Origin: Leptodontidium sp. MPI-SDFR-AT-0119
Lineage: Eukaryota; Ascomycota; Leotiomycetes; Helotiales; Leptodontidiaceae
Direction: 5' to 3'
DNA: 64,000 nucleotides
Assembly (NCBI GenBank): GCA_020726505.1
Contig: JAHLEZ010000003.1
Location: 2,356,001-2,420,000, forward strand
Shown here: piece after piece, positions 1 to 13,734 of the stretch
Position numbering within the stretch: the first letter of the stretch is position 1
How the letters are laid out: every line of letters starts with the position of its first letter
Program-made: the position numbers and the translations under genes
The notes under the pieces: model-generated
Seen by the model: only the letters and a program-made list of their open reading frames with translations
Databases searched by the model: none
What the model was told of the DNA's origin: nothing

Positions 1-3000
1 AAAGATACGATTTGCGTATAGTTCTTGTCTTTTTAGTCTATAGACTCAGCGCTTAGGAGCTCCCTTGTCGTAAAGGAGTATACTCTCGACTTAATCTTTA
101 ACCGTTTATTTAATTATATTGTCTCTCTAGTTCGCCTTCTCCGCTAAGCTCGAGTGATAAAGTGTAATTGACTTTAATTAAGTGCTTATAACACTTCGTT
201 TAAGGTCTCTTAAGACATAATTTCTTTTAATAAGGGTTATATTATTGTCTTTAACAGTGTGTTTTTTAGGAGTAATTATTATTTTTCCTTTGGCTCGTCG
301 TCGTAATCCTCCTTAAACGAGGTGTTTTCGTGCTATAGTGCACTTCCTAGACTTACACTAGTTACTTTAGGTTAGTTTAGTAATTAACTCTAGCTATCTC
401 ATACTTCACTCTAAATTACAACTTAAGGTATTAATTTACGCGCACCCTTAATTTAGCGTAGTAGTTTCGCACTTAGGGCACTCCTCCTAGGCTCGATATA
501 TTCGTTTCGTTATATCTAGCTTCAAGTCTATCTTAGTGTACTTAGGCTTTTTATTATTACTAGAATTATTATGTCGTCCTTGTCAAGCTTTATGTCGTCC
601 TCTAACGTGTTAATTCGTGAATTTAATAATACTATCTTATTTTAGTACTCTCGTGGAACAGGCAGTCCCGCCTTAGTAGTTACGTGCCAGACTACTTCCG
701 TAAAAACTTCGTCGACTTTTATTAAGTCAGACAGTAGCCTATTTAATTTAGTACTGTTTTTCGCCTCTATATACTCGTCCGCTACGTGTTCGATAGCTAA
801 CTCGGCGTCTTAAGTGGCTTTAGGCTCTATAAGTATATTAACGACTTGTTTAAGTATTAGTAGTAATTAGCCGACTATTACCTACTTACTATAGAACTAT
901 ACTTTATTAAAAATAACGTTTCAGGTACGTATTATACGCTTTAATAAGGGTATTTAAATCCTATATATATTAGTTATATAGTAGCTAACTAAGTAACCGA
1001 CGTGCCCCCTTAGGTTGACTTTAAAGCCTCTCTTGTCACAGAGAGCTTATTAGTCTTTAATTATCACGTAGGCTTTAGCGCTATACACAAAAGTATTACT
1101 CTAGTTAAGTCTCAAATTAACTAGTAACCTCTTTATTATATATAGATCGTACTACCGAAAATACTGCCTAAACTATACTTCTAGGACTTCGTTTGGCGAC
1201 TATATAACTCTCCTAGCCAATAGCGACATATTATATAAGTATATAGCCGTCAAAACAGCCTCCGGCTATAGCTTAAATAGTAGATTAGCGCCTGTTATTA
1301 TTTTTAAGGCCTTAGTAATTAGCTCCCTACTAACTCTTTCTGCACCTCTATTTAGCTTATACGTGTAAACAGGAGTAGGCTCTAAGTCGATGCCATTGTC
1401 TAACGCCTATTAGTCGTACTAAGTCTAGTATCTTGTGTTAATTACAGACGTGTCGTTATTGGACCTGACTTTATATATAGCCAGACCGTATTAGCGTCTA
1501 GTCTATGCCTCAAATACTTCAAGTACTCCTATAATTAACTCGTTAGCTTTACTCGTGAGTATAAATACGAAAAGTTTTCTACTATATTCGTCCTTAATTA
1601 ACAATAGCCAGTATATGCTATTATAGCTTATAAAGTAGTTAAATAAGTCCTATGCGACTCTAAAGAAAGGTCTCGGGGACTTATTGTCTAACTCTCTACG
1701 TAATAGTCGTTAATTTAAGTATATTATAGCACAGCTTTTACATTATATACTAGTGATTCCATTGATTTGGACATTGCGGGTATACTTTATAAGAGCTTCT
1801 AAGGCCATTTTGCCGAGGTGACTAGCCCGTAAGTGCCACATCTCTACTATATCGCTACGGGGCCGTAGGAACCGGCGGGTTGACTAAAAGGTATACTTCT
1901 TAAGAGGGTGTAGTCGTCTACTAATCGTCGGGTATATTATTATAGTAGGAGATTTACGTGTCTTTATGAATATATATAGTTATAGAGAGCGCGAGCAGTT
2001 ATTAATAGGCTTATATTCAAATACTATAAGGTTCCACCTACGCTGTAAGGTTCTCACTATATGGCTCTCTTTAATATTACTTACGCGCAAAGTCGTGTCA
2101 GTACTATTATATTATACCCTTAATTATACGAGGAGGCTCTCTGAGATAATATTAACGTTAAACCCCTTTATAACTACTACATTAAACAGTGTCAGGTCCC
2201 TTATAAACGGTCTAGTAGGTCCATACATAGCGTTCTCGAAGACACGTGTACCCCTGTTAATAATAGGCAGGCTTAAGGTGCCCGCGTTAACTAATTCTCC
2301 TGTGGTGCGTTTAAAGCTATTAAAGACTAGTTTATTAATATTATTGACTAAGTAAGTCGCGCCGTAGTTGTCGATAAGAGTACTGTCTAATAAAAGGTGG
2401 CGTTAGAACTCTATAGTACTATATATACTAGCGTTAAGAATGTCGTCTTAAATTATGTCGTCAAGAAGGTTTAAGTCAAGTATAATTACGTTAATACTCC
2501 TTGTCCTTTCCCACGTAGCTTTACTTTTATCTTTATTTCCTGTAAGTGTAATAACATCGGCTGTTTTAGCGTTAGTAATAAGTTTAGAGGTACTAGTGTT
2601 ATTAACTCTAGTAATTTTGGCTACTACAACGTACTTTTAACCTTCTTTAGCTATAGCGGCCTTAAGCTCCTTGAAGTCTATAGTCTCTAACTTCTTGCGA
2701 GTTGTAATTATCTCGTTAGCGTTTAATATATACTTTATGCCTTCCGTGGTCGTTTTATTAACTATATAACGTAATCTCTAGCACTTAAGCGGCTTAAAGA
2801 AGTACTTATTGTTTATACCGTATAAGCATAAGTTACTTTAGCCGCGAGAGCGAGATCTACTAGAGCTTACGCCCGACGCACTATCGTCTATTCCTCTAAA
2901 GGTTAAGTATTAACCGCCACCCCCTCTTTGACACCTAAGTTTCCTGAATATAGTGTACTCTTAGTTTATGCCTAGGAGCACTTATATATAGTCGTCAAGA

Positions 3001-4255
3001 GTAAAACTATACTCCTTTCTAAGTTATTCGTCGCGTATAACTATATTAAAGATAAGATTTGCCTAATTAAGGTATATGTGAGCTCTTATAGTACGTAATT
3101 ACTTCTTTAAAGCTACAGTACCTTTGACTTCAAGTATATTGTACGCTTTAGTATTCCTGTAAGCCTTTAAGAAGTCCTTTATTTACTAGTTAACGTTGAC
3201 TTTTCCCTTATATACCTCCTTTAAAACCTTATTATATTCCGTGACTATTATTATAAGAACTAACGATTCTAATAGTACTATGTCGCGCTAAAGTATATTA
3301 ATTAACGTTTATAAGCTTAGGTCGCTCTTGCCGGCCAGTTCCTTAATCGCAGAGTCTAAAAGTAAATCGTCTACCGTTTCAGAGAGCTAGTTATATAGAG
3401 TTATATACTTGTTATTTTAGCTCGTCTATTTAATAAGCGTGTATTAGTACTCCTTAGCTTGTGCTACGTAGATTTACTATACCTCTATAATTGTCGGGTA
3501 TAGAGGTGGACTAGCTTCTTCTAGACTTGTCCCTCCTATTAAGGCATCTATTAATATGGCTAGGGCAAGTATAACCTACGCGTTGTCGGACGACTCAGGC
3601 GTTGAAGACGGTTATAAGTTTACTACTTTCTAAGCTATAATATTAGCGTAATACTGGCTTAACTAAGTCTTTATAACCTCTTACGTAGTACTTTCAAGCG
3701 TTAGAGCCTTAAGTCGGTGGTTTAAGATATAGCCTGTCGTAAGAGCGCTAGGGTCTACTATATTTAGTGCACTTATAAAGCTAGTATAAAATATTAAGCG
3801 CAAGTGCTATGTCGCTTAATCCTTCCGCGCCTTTAAATTACAGTCCGCAGGTAGCCTTAGAAGTGACATTGTCGGTTTTAGGTATATATATAATGATTTC
3901 GAAGAGGTTTTAGTGATTTGAGGGTTGTTAACGGGCTTTTAAGTACTACTAGTACGTGTGTAAGGCAGCAGTGAGAAAGCCTTTATATGCCTTTATAGAG
4001 CCACGTCGGCGCGTACATGCGACTAGGAAGCTTTAATAGCTTACGGGGCTTATAACTGTCGTGCAAGAGCACGCCTAGAGGCTCTACAGAGGCGAAATTA
4101 ACGTATTATTGAGGTATGCGCAGTACTGTAATTGATGGTTGTTTTTTTTCTACGTATGGTCTATTCAAGCTCCTTGAATATAGAGGTCGCGGGCGCTTTG
4201 GCCATAGTGCCTTTGATTGGGCTCGCTTAGCCGGCCTACCATAACCTGCACGACA
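1..4255 (-). mobile_element. RIP-mutated Ty1/Copia element, 5' part only (runs off the left edge)
   Basis: This stretch aligns almost without gaps to 21,273-25,526 of the younger Copia element; the coordinate offset changes by only one base over 4.25 kb. In the places I compared, nearly all differences are C-to-T or G-to-A in this copy, which is the RIP signature. It therefore holds the 5' LTR (minus orientation), the primer site, gag, protease and the integrase region, with every long frame destroyed. The bases after its LTR (TAAGG, 4,256-4,260) should be one half of the target duplication; the other half lies outside the window. The short open frames near 1,966-2,640 are chance frames inside it. 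Confidence 0.93.
4057..4255 (-). repeat. 5' LTR of the RIP-mutated Copia copy
   Basis: The LTR starts TGTCGTGCAAGAGC and ends CCTGCACGACA, giving TGTCGTGCA / TGCACGACA terminal inverted repeats. It is 199 bp against 198 bp in the young element and matches it apart from transitions and a small change near 4,139-4,150. Confidence 0.93.
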
Positions 4256-5017
4256 TAAGGGATACTAATAACTTGTTTACTAAATCTATTAATAAAGACG
4301 AGGACGTTATTGAATTTATACTTGTCTTTAATAAAAGAGTAGTAGTTTATAATAATATGTTTTTATAGTTTAAATAAAACGGGGAGAGAATAAAAGAATC
4401 TAGGCTTTTTATCTCGAGGAACTTAAATTCGTTAGTATATATAATAGTTACGGTAGTACTATTAAACTATAGACGTGATTTTATGTCACTAGTACTAAGA
4501 AGAGAGCATTTAAATCGTCTTTTTAACACTAAGGTGCGCTGTAGTAACTTAATTATAGACCTCTTATATAAGGAGGGTTCGGAGGTAATTAATATTAGGG
4601 ACTAAGAGGCGGCCGTTATAGAGTAGGAGGTTACTTATTAAGCTGAGTTTACTTAGAGAACTTAATATAACTTACTTATATAAAGCCTATAAAGAAGGAG
4701 TAGTGCGATTAACTTCTAGGATTTACTATACGATAGAGAATATTAGTGTGAGGGCAACGAGCTTAACGTCGGCTACTAGCGCGTCGGCGTCGTCAGGCGG
4801 CCGCAACTTTATAAATAGTAAGTTAAGGTTAACTTAGTCTTAGTGTAAGAGTTATTAAAGGCATTAAGTCTTCTTTGTAGAGTTCTATTAATCTAACTCG
4901 TTTAGCTTATAAGAAAGTGCGTCTATTAAGGGGTTATAGATTCTAGGGCAGTACGTGATTATGAAATTATAGTTCGCTAAGAGCTTTACTTATTGTACTT
5001 ACTTAGTATTTAACTAC
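4256..5017 (-). mobile_element. Gypsy-A (minus strand), fragment 1 of 4, downstream of RNase H
   Basis: This is AT-rich, RIP-mutated sequence between the left Copia copy and the Gypsy-B insertion. By position it continues the minus-strand Gypsy-A coding region that breaks off at 17,284, because Gypsy-B sits between them with a matching CTAC duplication (5,014-5,017 and 17,284-17,287). Minus-strand translation from 5,017 gives a stretch whose stops are TAA/TAG only. I could not name a domain here. The 3' end of Gypsy-A lies beyond the left Copia copy, outside the window. Confidence 0.6.
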
Positions 5018-5297
5018 TGTGGTGGGGACAGCCCCTGATTTCTTTTGTCACATGACTGCGCTAGTCCTTCGCACATATAAGGAGCTAACACTTGACTATA
5101 GAACGTTAAGAACGTAACACTAAATATATTTTATTTATTAGAATCTTTTCCCTCCTCTCCTTTGTCGATTTGTACTCTCTAGATATGTGATATCTTTAGA
5201 TTTAATTAATTTATTATTTATAAAGCCTAAAATCTCCTCTAGTAACTCGCTATATATTACCCTCTTATTATGTAGATTAAGGTTTATCCCTCTTATA
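5018..5297 (+). repeat. Gypsy-B 5' LTR
   Basis: This 280-bp copy is collinear with 17,004-17,283. It keeps the start TGTGGTGGGGACAG, while the 3' copy has TATAGTAGGGACAG. The copies differ by many transitions in both directions, meaning RIP hit each copy independently after insertion. The primer binding site that should follow 5,297 is not recognisable. Confidence 0.92.
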
Positions 5298-8200
5298 TAT
5301 TTTTAGTAATCGACGTAAAGAGTGAGTTATTACTAGAGGAGGAACTAAGTAAGTATAATAGTGAGGCCCTTATATACTAACTTATATAAGGAGAATTAAG
5401 AAAAACGACAATTGTCTAAACTAAGGGAGCTATTTAATTAGTTATCTCTTAGCCCTTAAGGCAAAACGACGAATATAGAGAATGCGGACCCTTAACTTAA
5501 GGAGAACGAAGACTACTAAGGAACTAAGGAAAGCTACAAAGTAAGAGCACTTATAGTACTAGAAAATCTGTCTCCCTTAAGCTACTGTTCTAATTCTATT
5601 ATTCCGAGACATAGTGCCTAACTACTTTATACTAGCTTTTATTCTTAGTAAAGGTTCTAGTGTTTCTAGACGTAACTAATATTCTTTAAACACTAAGAAA
5701 AGTCGAGACTTTATAACAGAACTGAAATTAATATATTAGAGGCTTAAGTAAAGTATTAGCGAGCCTATATTTCGAAGTGTTCGGCGAGACATAGAACTTC
5801 TAGGCTAGTCTAAAGCCTAAGTGGCTTACGCTGAGTGTTAATCTCTTTACTTTATTTTCTTATTATATTTACTTTTATTGTTTTTGTAATTTTTATATAT
5901 AAGCCTTAAGCTTTAGGGCGTGTTTGTTTTAGTTTAGTAGTTATTAGCGTTTACTAGGGGCTAACTAAGGAGTATAGCCCTGAACTTTTGTTAAGAGTTA
6001 TTAATATTTATCTCGCTTTAAAGTAAATAAGAGCTTATATACTTTTTATTTTAGGGGAGGGGGTTTCCTTTATATTTCTTTAGTAATTAATGTATTATAT
6101 TTTCAGTTACTTTCTTGTATTTTAATTGACGACACTATTAACTTACTTTATTACGACTTTCTTACGACAACGCACGATGTCGAATAACGGAAACATCGAC
6201 TACGGCTACGGCAACCTTAAGATAAGTGAGTTCAGTAATATTATAATGCCCTTTAGCTCTATTTTAATAAAAGTAACTCTTTTATTTAGACCTAGAATTA
6301 CTACTAGGCTAAGCCTTAATACTTTTATATTTTCTAAAGACACTACTTCTTAAACCTCAGAGACTTCTTAAAAGAGGAATAAGGGAAAGAAAGAAAAGTA
6401 AGGGACTAGTAACTCTAATTCTATTAATCTTATAAGGCTATATTAATACTCTAGCCTTACTTTTACTATAGACGACTTAAAGAACCTGAAAATCTATCTT
6501 AGTTAGCTTATACTTATTACCGGAACCCTAAATGCCCTTATCTTTAATAGAATTAATATTAGTAATTACTTCCGGATTCTCGATCGATACTTTACAGTAT
6601 ATATAGTCACTAGTAATTAAGTCAAGAAAGAATAAGTTATTAAGTACGCTACTTAAGCTTATATATAGACTATTCAGAAGCTTTTAGGCTTTAAAGAGGG
6701 TAATTATATTAACTTTAAGGATGCCGTAATTTAAGAGTATTAGCGTGATAATACGGAGCGTCACTTATATATTAATAGTTATCTTGACCGACTTAAGTAT
6801 AACTTTAAGACTTTTATAAGGGACGGCGAGCTTACTCCTAAATAGTACCGCGACTTCCTTTAAGTATTTAGAGAGGTTATTATTAACTATATTAACCGTA
6901 ATAACCTCACTAATAAGTAAGCCTTTATGAGATTTATCTTCTTCCTTCCTTAGAACTTACGAACTAAAGTTATATAGGCTACTTTTAAGAATAATAGAAC
7001 CTTAAATATTAATAATATAAACTTATTTAGAAAGGTCTACTTTATTATAAAGGCCCACCTTAACTCTAAGAGGGAGCTAAGCGCTATTACTAAAGAGTAA
7101 GGCATCACTAACTAAGTATAGGGTAATATTAATAGTATTAACTTATTTACTAAGTGCTTTATACCTCAACTAACGACTTATACTATTCCGCCTCGTAATA
7201 ATAGACTAGTACCCCCGGCACTAGTCTGACTTTACTAACTATAAGGATAATTTTACATAAGACGAGATTTCTAGAGTATTAAAGTAATAAGACGAGGAGT
7301 TATTTACACTTAATTTCCTCCTTACCTTAGAGAAAGTTATTAAGAACTTAAGTAAAGTCAATATAAGAGATTTAGATTTTATTACTAAAGGGTTAAAACA
7401 CATAAGGATTCTCGGAGTAGTAATTTAAAGAGCCTCTAATACTAACTTTACTACTAAAGTTAATATATTTATGTTCTTTAAAGAGGCCTAAGAGTAAGCT
7501 ACTGTCGACTATAGTATAATAAATTCGAGTTCTTTAGGGTATAATAGGCACGTTAAGGATAATTATAGTTATTACTAGTATATAAATTAACACTAGCTAG
7601 GCATGAGACCTTAAGAGTATTATAGTTATATAAACTAATACTATAACTACAAGAAATAGATTAGTCTTAGTATTATCTACGAAGCCGACAATACTAATTA
7701 CATTTACATTAGCTTATAGTAAGAGGAGAAGAAGTTATACTCCGTTTAGTTTCTTTTAAACGGAAAGTCTAAAAGACATTATATCTTAATATAAGTCTTA
7801 AATACTCCGTACGACCTTAACCTTAAACGTCAAGCTAAAGTAGTTAAAGAACTCCTTAATATAAGAAAAAAAGCTGCGCTTATTAAGGAAAAGGGAGATA
7901 AGGGGGCACAATCTTTAACTATTCTTATTATAAGTTAAATTAAGCTTATTAAAGAACTTACAGGGGACTTTAACTTAAATATTATTAGTTAATAGTACTA
8001 TATTAAATACTAATTAATACAGATCTAAAATTTACTAATATATAATACTAACAGTACTAATTCTGAAGTTATAGTAGCTCTAGTCGAGACTAGGCAGCGA
8101 AAGGGAGCACTTAAATAAGAGCCGTATAAGACTTTAGACAAGCTTTAAGAGAAGATTAAGTTTTAATTTACTTATAATAAACTAAAGGCACCCCGCGATA

Positions 8201-9788
8201 TTAAAGAATTAATTAAGTTCGCTAATACTATAGACGTCGATAGCCTAACTAAGACTAAAATAACACCGTAATAGATTTTAGCCCGTAATAAGTCTAAAGT
8301 CTTTAACTTAAGCACAAAAACGACATTTACTACGGCACTGAAAATATCTTCTAAAATATTACTTATTAGTAATATAATAAGAAAGAGAGCTTTAAAGTCT
8401 AAGGCACTAGTAATACTATTAGTTATCTTTAGACTTATATTCTATATAATATTATCTTAAAGTCCTCGCGTGTAAGAGGCGTTAACTCGGAATAGTTATA
8501 GGCTTAATAATATCTTAGACAAATTACTTATATAAAAGGAGCTTCCCAAAAACCTTACGTTAAGAGAAATTATAGTCCTTATAGACTCGCCTAAAGTATT
8601 TTGTCTCTTTACTAGAATAATTAATTAACGTATATAAAAGTAATTAATCGCTAATATTAATACCTTAGAGTTCGAAGAACTAGAGTTAACAATTAAGGAA
8701 GATATTATTATATATTAAAAACTACTTCACGGCACTCTATATACTCTTTTAAACCTTTATGCCACTAATGTTTTTATGATTACGAACTATAAACAGCGAC
8801 TTAAGGAAATTAAACAGAAAAGCCTTAAGTTAAAGTATAAGTATTAAGAAAAGCACATTATAACTTATAACTTTATCCTAAGAAATCTACTAGCGGTAAA
8901 GTTTAAAATATAATAAAGACGCTAGCGACTTTAATTATTCGTATAATAAGAAGTTTTTATTAATAACTTAGTACTATAGCTTATAATTAGCACTATCTTA
9001 GTCTTTAGTCTAATCTTTATAGTATTACTTAGAACTATAATATTACTTAATAAGTATATCTTTAAGAACTTTCTAACGAAACGTACTCGCGCTTAAGAAC
9101 TACTATATATTAAAGTAGCCTTATTAAGGATAATAGTTAAGACAGGAAACTTATACTTCTTACTAGTATTAAAGGTTATTATTATTATATTTAGCCGAAT
9201 TAAGGTTACTAATGTTAGAGTTACCTTTAATATAAGAGCTGAAGTTAATTATATAACACTTAAAGTAATTACTCTCTTAGAGCTCCCTATTACTAGAAGT
9301 TAGACTATAGCTCTAAAGATAATTACTAGAGTTAAGTCTCGATTTATTAGTTTTACTAATAATATTACGGTTATTATAAGTAACTGTGTTGTTAATAATA
9401 GATTCTATATTATAGACGCCCTTAATATAAAGGTTATTTTAGGCTTTCTATTCTTTTGTAAAGTTAAAGTATTGTTTCGCTATTTTAGAGACTATAATAA
9501 AGGCATTATATTAGCTTAGTTTTAAGATTAGCGATTAAGAGACATTATTATAGTTAAAACTAACGATACTATAAAAGATACTAAGGACGCTAAAGCTCTT
9601 CGAGAAGAAAATAGGATAAGTATAATCTTTTTAAAACAAACGGACTCTAAAGATAACTATAAAGAAGAAGACTTCTTAAGAAAAGAGTAACTGACTATAT
9701 ATCGAGCGCTACTGTCGGTGCCTTAGAATACTTAATTAACCCCTTATAATATAACCCTTAATTACTAAAGCTTAGGGGCAAGCTTTAT
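5298..9788 (+). pseudogene. Gypsy-B gag and protease region, RIP-destroyed
   Basis: From about 6,126 onward the plus strand translates into long runs interrupted almost only by TAA and TAG, the pattern of a coding frame after RIP. By position, ahead of the RT, this should be gag followed by the aspartic protease; the stretch around 9,300-9,500 is where a retroviral-type protease would fall. I could not verify a DSG catalytic triplet or a zinc knuckle after the mutations. The block ends at a run of seven G at 9,791-9,797. Confidence 0.5.
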
Positions 9789-9799
9789 AAAGGGGGGGA

Positions 9800-12700
9800 C
9801 GAAGCGGTATTAAGTGATAATAATAAAGGCGATATTATTCTCATCGAGTACTTAAAAAGAGAGTTTTACGTCCTGAAATTAGTACTTAATAATTTTTAAT
9901 AAAAGGTAATCTTAAATATATTCTTAGAAGAGAAGTTAACTACGGAATTATTCTTTCTTAAAGCTTTTAGAGTTAGTTCTTTAATTAAAGCCACACTTAC
10001 TTTCGAATAGACAAAGAACTATAACGATCTCCCGATTAAGAACCCCTTTCGGAGTACTTAGAATACTACTACTTAAATTAATACTATATATAAATCGAAA
10101 GCCAAGAAAGTCTAATTAATTAACGAAGCCGACCTTATAGGCGACCCCTTAGGAGGGAGGGATAATTAGTATAAGAGATTAAAAGACAAAGGGACTAAGT
10201 AAGAATAATTAAGGAAATATTAAGATTTATTACTATTACACTTTATTAATATACCCTGTAACTCCCGACTTACGCCGGAGAGACTAGTTAAACTTGACGT
10301 CAGGAAGCTGTTACAACCTAAAAAGAGAGCTCTTTTTAATAAAATAATAATTAATAAAGAAGGAGCTATAACGTTCGACTAGCCCGAATATAGTAAATTC
10401 TACGAAGATGTCTCCCCCTTAGTCGTTATTAAGACTATTAAGTATAAAGCTTAATAAGCCCTTAACTTTCCGTTGCCACGAGCTTTAGTCCCGGAAGTTA
10501 CGAAGATAGTATAAGAGCGTCTTAATAAGGGTGTTTTTAAGCTTTCTAAAGGCTTATATTAAAATACTTAGTTTTTAGTAAAAAAGAAAGAATCTAGAAA
10601 ATATAGACTTATTAACTTAGCTATTATATTAAATACTGTCACACGAAGAAATATTAATCTTTTACCTTTAATAGATAAGTTCTCTAAAGAATTCGCCAGT
10701 TATTACGTCGTTAGTCTCGTTAGCTTATACTCCGGCTATAATTAATAAACTCTTTACAAGTTTAGCCGAGATATAACTGCCTTTTATGTTCTAAACGTAA
10801 GCTTAGTCAAGAATATAACTTTCCCTTAAGGTGTTATAAACTTTATTACTTAGTTTATTAGAATAATTACTTATATATTAAAGTCACTAATTCTTAGCGT
10901 ATTTATGTTATTCTTAAATAATATAAGAATTAAGGGACTATATATAGACTATAATTAAGAAGAAGTTTGTCCTAGAATCTGAAGATTTATCTTAAAGTAC
11001 ATTTAGAACCTTAATAAGACACTAGAACGTTTAGAGAGAGTAGGCGTTATTATTAGACTAAAGTCTTAGTTTTGTTTAGATAGTATAAATATTATAGGAT
11101 ACGCCTATAACTCTAAGGGGAGGGAACCTTCGGCGAGACACTTAGTTAAGATTAAGAACTAGAACTTACTAAGTAACTTAATAAAAGTCAAGGCATTTTT
11201 AGGCCTTATTATTTACTTCTAAATTTAGATTAAAAACTTCTAACTAATTACTAAGTTATTATACGTACTATTTAGAAAAGGAGTTAAATTCTTCTAGGAC
11301 TTAGAGATTTACAATAAAGTAATATAAACTCTTAAAGATACGTTATATTTGTTTTTAGTTCTATATTAAATCGATTATAGCGAGGGTACTAAAGAGATAA
11401 TTATTAGTGTCGACTTAAGTGGTATAAGTTGGGGAGGTTTCCTTAGCTAAAGAGACCCTCTAACGAATAAAATACGACTTGTGAGGTATAAGAGTAGTTT
11501 TTAAAGTAAGACTAAAGTCAAGTATAATGCTACTAAGCGAGAGTATAAAGGTATACTTTATATTTTAAAGAAGCTCAAGATTTAGCTCGTTAGCGTGTAT
11601 TTTATTATTAAAATAGACGCTAATACTTTAATTACTTAATTAAATAGAGCCGCTTACGATTATCTTAGCGCCTTATTTACTAAATAACTTACTTAAATAC
11701 GCCTGTTCGATTTCGAAGTTCAGCATATTAAAGGCTTAATACACGTTATTACTAATTAGCTCTCTAGGAGGCTAAAGTATACTGACGACACGCCGGAAGA
11801 GAGTAATATAAACGAAGATTAAATACTTTCTAAGTTAAGAGCCTATAAGATCTGCCTTATAGAAGTATTTAACGCCGAAGAACTTATTAATTTAGAATCT
11901 AAAGAAGTAATAATAGACCTTAAACTACGTAAACGAAATAATATCTTATTAAATATAAAAGTAAAAGTATAACACTTAAGAGACAAAGGGGAACTTAGCT
12001 CTTTTAATAGTTTAAGCTTTAATAGAGAAGGGCTACCTGTCTTAATTAATAAATATAGCGAAGGATACTAGTAAATTGCTTAATACTTAACGACACTTAA
12101 AACTCCTAAGGACATGACTAAAAAGTAGTTTCGAGTCTTTAAAAGGGAAGCTTTGAATTACAGTGTGTATAATTGCCGGATTTAGAGGCTCCTTATAAAA
12201 GGTTTTACTATTAAGCTTATTATTAATATTAATAAAGAGAAGGAAATTATACTTCGGAGTTATTATAATAATTTTAGTTATAAAGGGAGAGAAAGTACTT
12301 ATTACTATATTGTTACATAGTACTTTTAGAAGGGACTATTTACTAACTATATAAAATACGTCCGAATATGTAAGAATTATTAACTTTAATTAACGAAACG
12401 TCTTAAGGAGCCTCTTTATTTTATAATATTAAATAGACTTGTAGAAAAGTAGGCATTAGATATTACTTATATATTATTATATAAGGGAAAAGGTTACCTT
12501 GTTATTATAAGAGACGACATAAGTAAATGGGCTAAAGCTAAAGCTTTCCTTACTAGAGAGGCTAAATATATCGCTGCTTTTATTTAAGAAGATATTATTT
12601 GCCGTTATAAGTTATTTTAAAGACTTATTATAAATAAAGGAACTGAGAATATAAGGGAAGTATTAGGGCTACTTAATAGAATAGAAGTCGAGCGAATTAA

Positions 12701-13723
12701 GATCTCGGCGTATAACGCTAAAGCTAACAGAATGATCGAACGAGGCTATAGACTTATTAAAAATACTTTGTTAAAAATAGAAGGACGTTAGACTAATAAC
12801 CTTTTCGTAATATTATTTACTAATAGAACTACTGTATATAGTCTAACTAATTATATACTATTTTATATAATATATAATAAGGAGGCGATCTTACTTATTA
12901 AGACAAGAAACTTAATATAGAGAACGTTATTTACTAAAGAGGTTCGTGACTGATCGAAGTTACTATAACTTAGGGCTATATAGTTTCAAATAAGACAAGA
13001 ACACATTAATAAGGCTATCTTTAAGAAGACTCGGCGTCGTTAAGAAGGCAAGGAAGCCTTTAATCTTAAATATAATATATAAAAGAGACTATTTAAAAAG
13101 AAAGACTTAGTCCTTCGCTAGGACTTAGTACAAAAGAATAACATATCCTTAAACTAAGCACTCGACTTTAAGTGGCTAAGTTCTTACGAGATCACTAAAA
13201 CTTACACTAATAAAGGCTATTATAAACTTAAGGAACTCGGCGATAATAGCCCTTAGCTACGACAAACCTTCGTTAGTAATAAGCTTAAGCCCTTTTATAA
13301 AAGGAATAATTTCATTTATAATAATAATAATAAAGTAAGAGAGGCCTCTAATAAAGATAATAACTTGACCTCTTTAAATCTTAAACTAGACATTAATTTA
13401 TAACACTTTAACGACCCCGAATTCTTAAAGAACCCTACGATTCTAACGATATAATGTGTTAAGGACAATAAGATAGTAATTAAAGTCTCTGAATTATTAG
13501 TATAATAGTACAGCGAGTACTGAGTAGTGTTTGACTTAAAATAAATATATACGCTTTATACATTAGTGTCGCCGATAATATTTCTTTAACTAAATAAACT
13601 TGGCCTTAATAATTGTCACTTACTTCTACGAGTAATTATCGCGACACGAAACTTAAAGTTAATACGTCGGTATTAACGCTTTAGTATTAAGGAGCCGGTA
13701 TAAGGACGCACCCTTAGTCTTTA
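9800..13723 (+). pseudogene. Gypsy-B pol: RT, RNase H and integrase, RIP-destroyed
   Basis: The plus strand from about 10,480 reads as a Gypsy reverse transcriptase: FLVKKKESRKYRLINLA, then SLYSGYN and SRDITAF. At the place of the catalytic FLDD box it reads FLNN (10,911-10,922), both Asp codons having become AAT. RNase H follows (SVDLSGISWGGFLS near 11,410; FDFEVQHIKG near 11,710). Integrase runs from about 12,450 to 13,300 with ALDITYI, IIRDDISKWAKAKAF, INKGTENI and ISAYNAKANRMIERG. Stops inside are TAA/TAG at expected Trp or Gln positions. The block closes at a second G7 tract (13,726-13,732). It cannot encode a working enzyme. Confidence 0.88.
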
Positions 13724-13734
13724 AAGGGGGGGAC

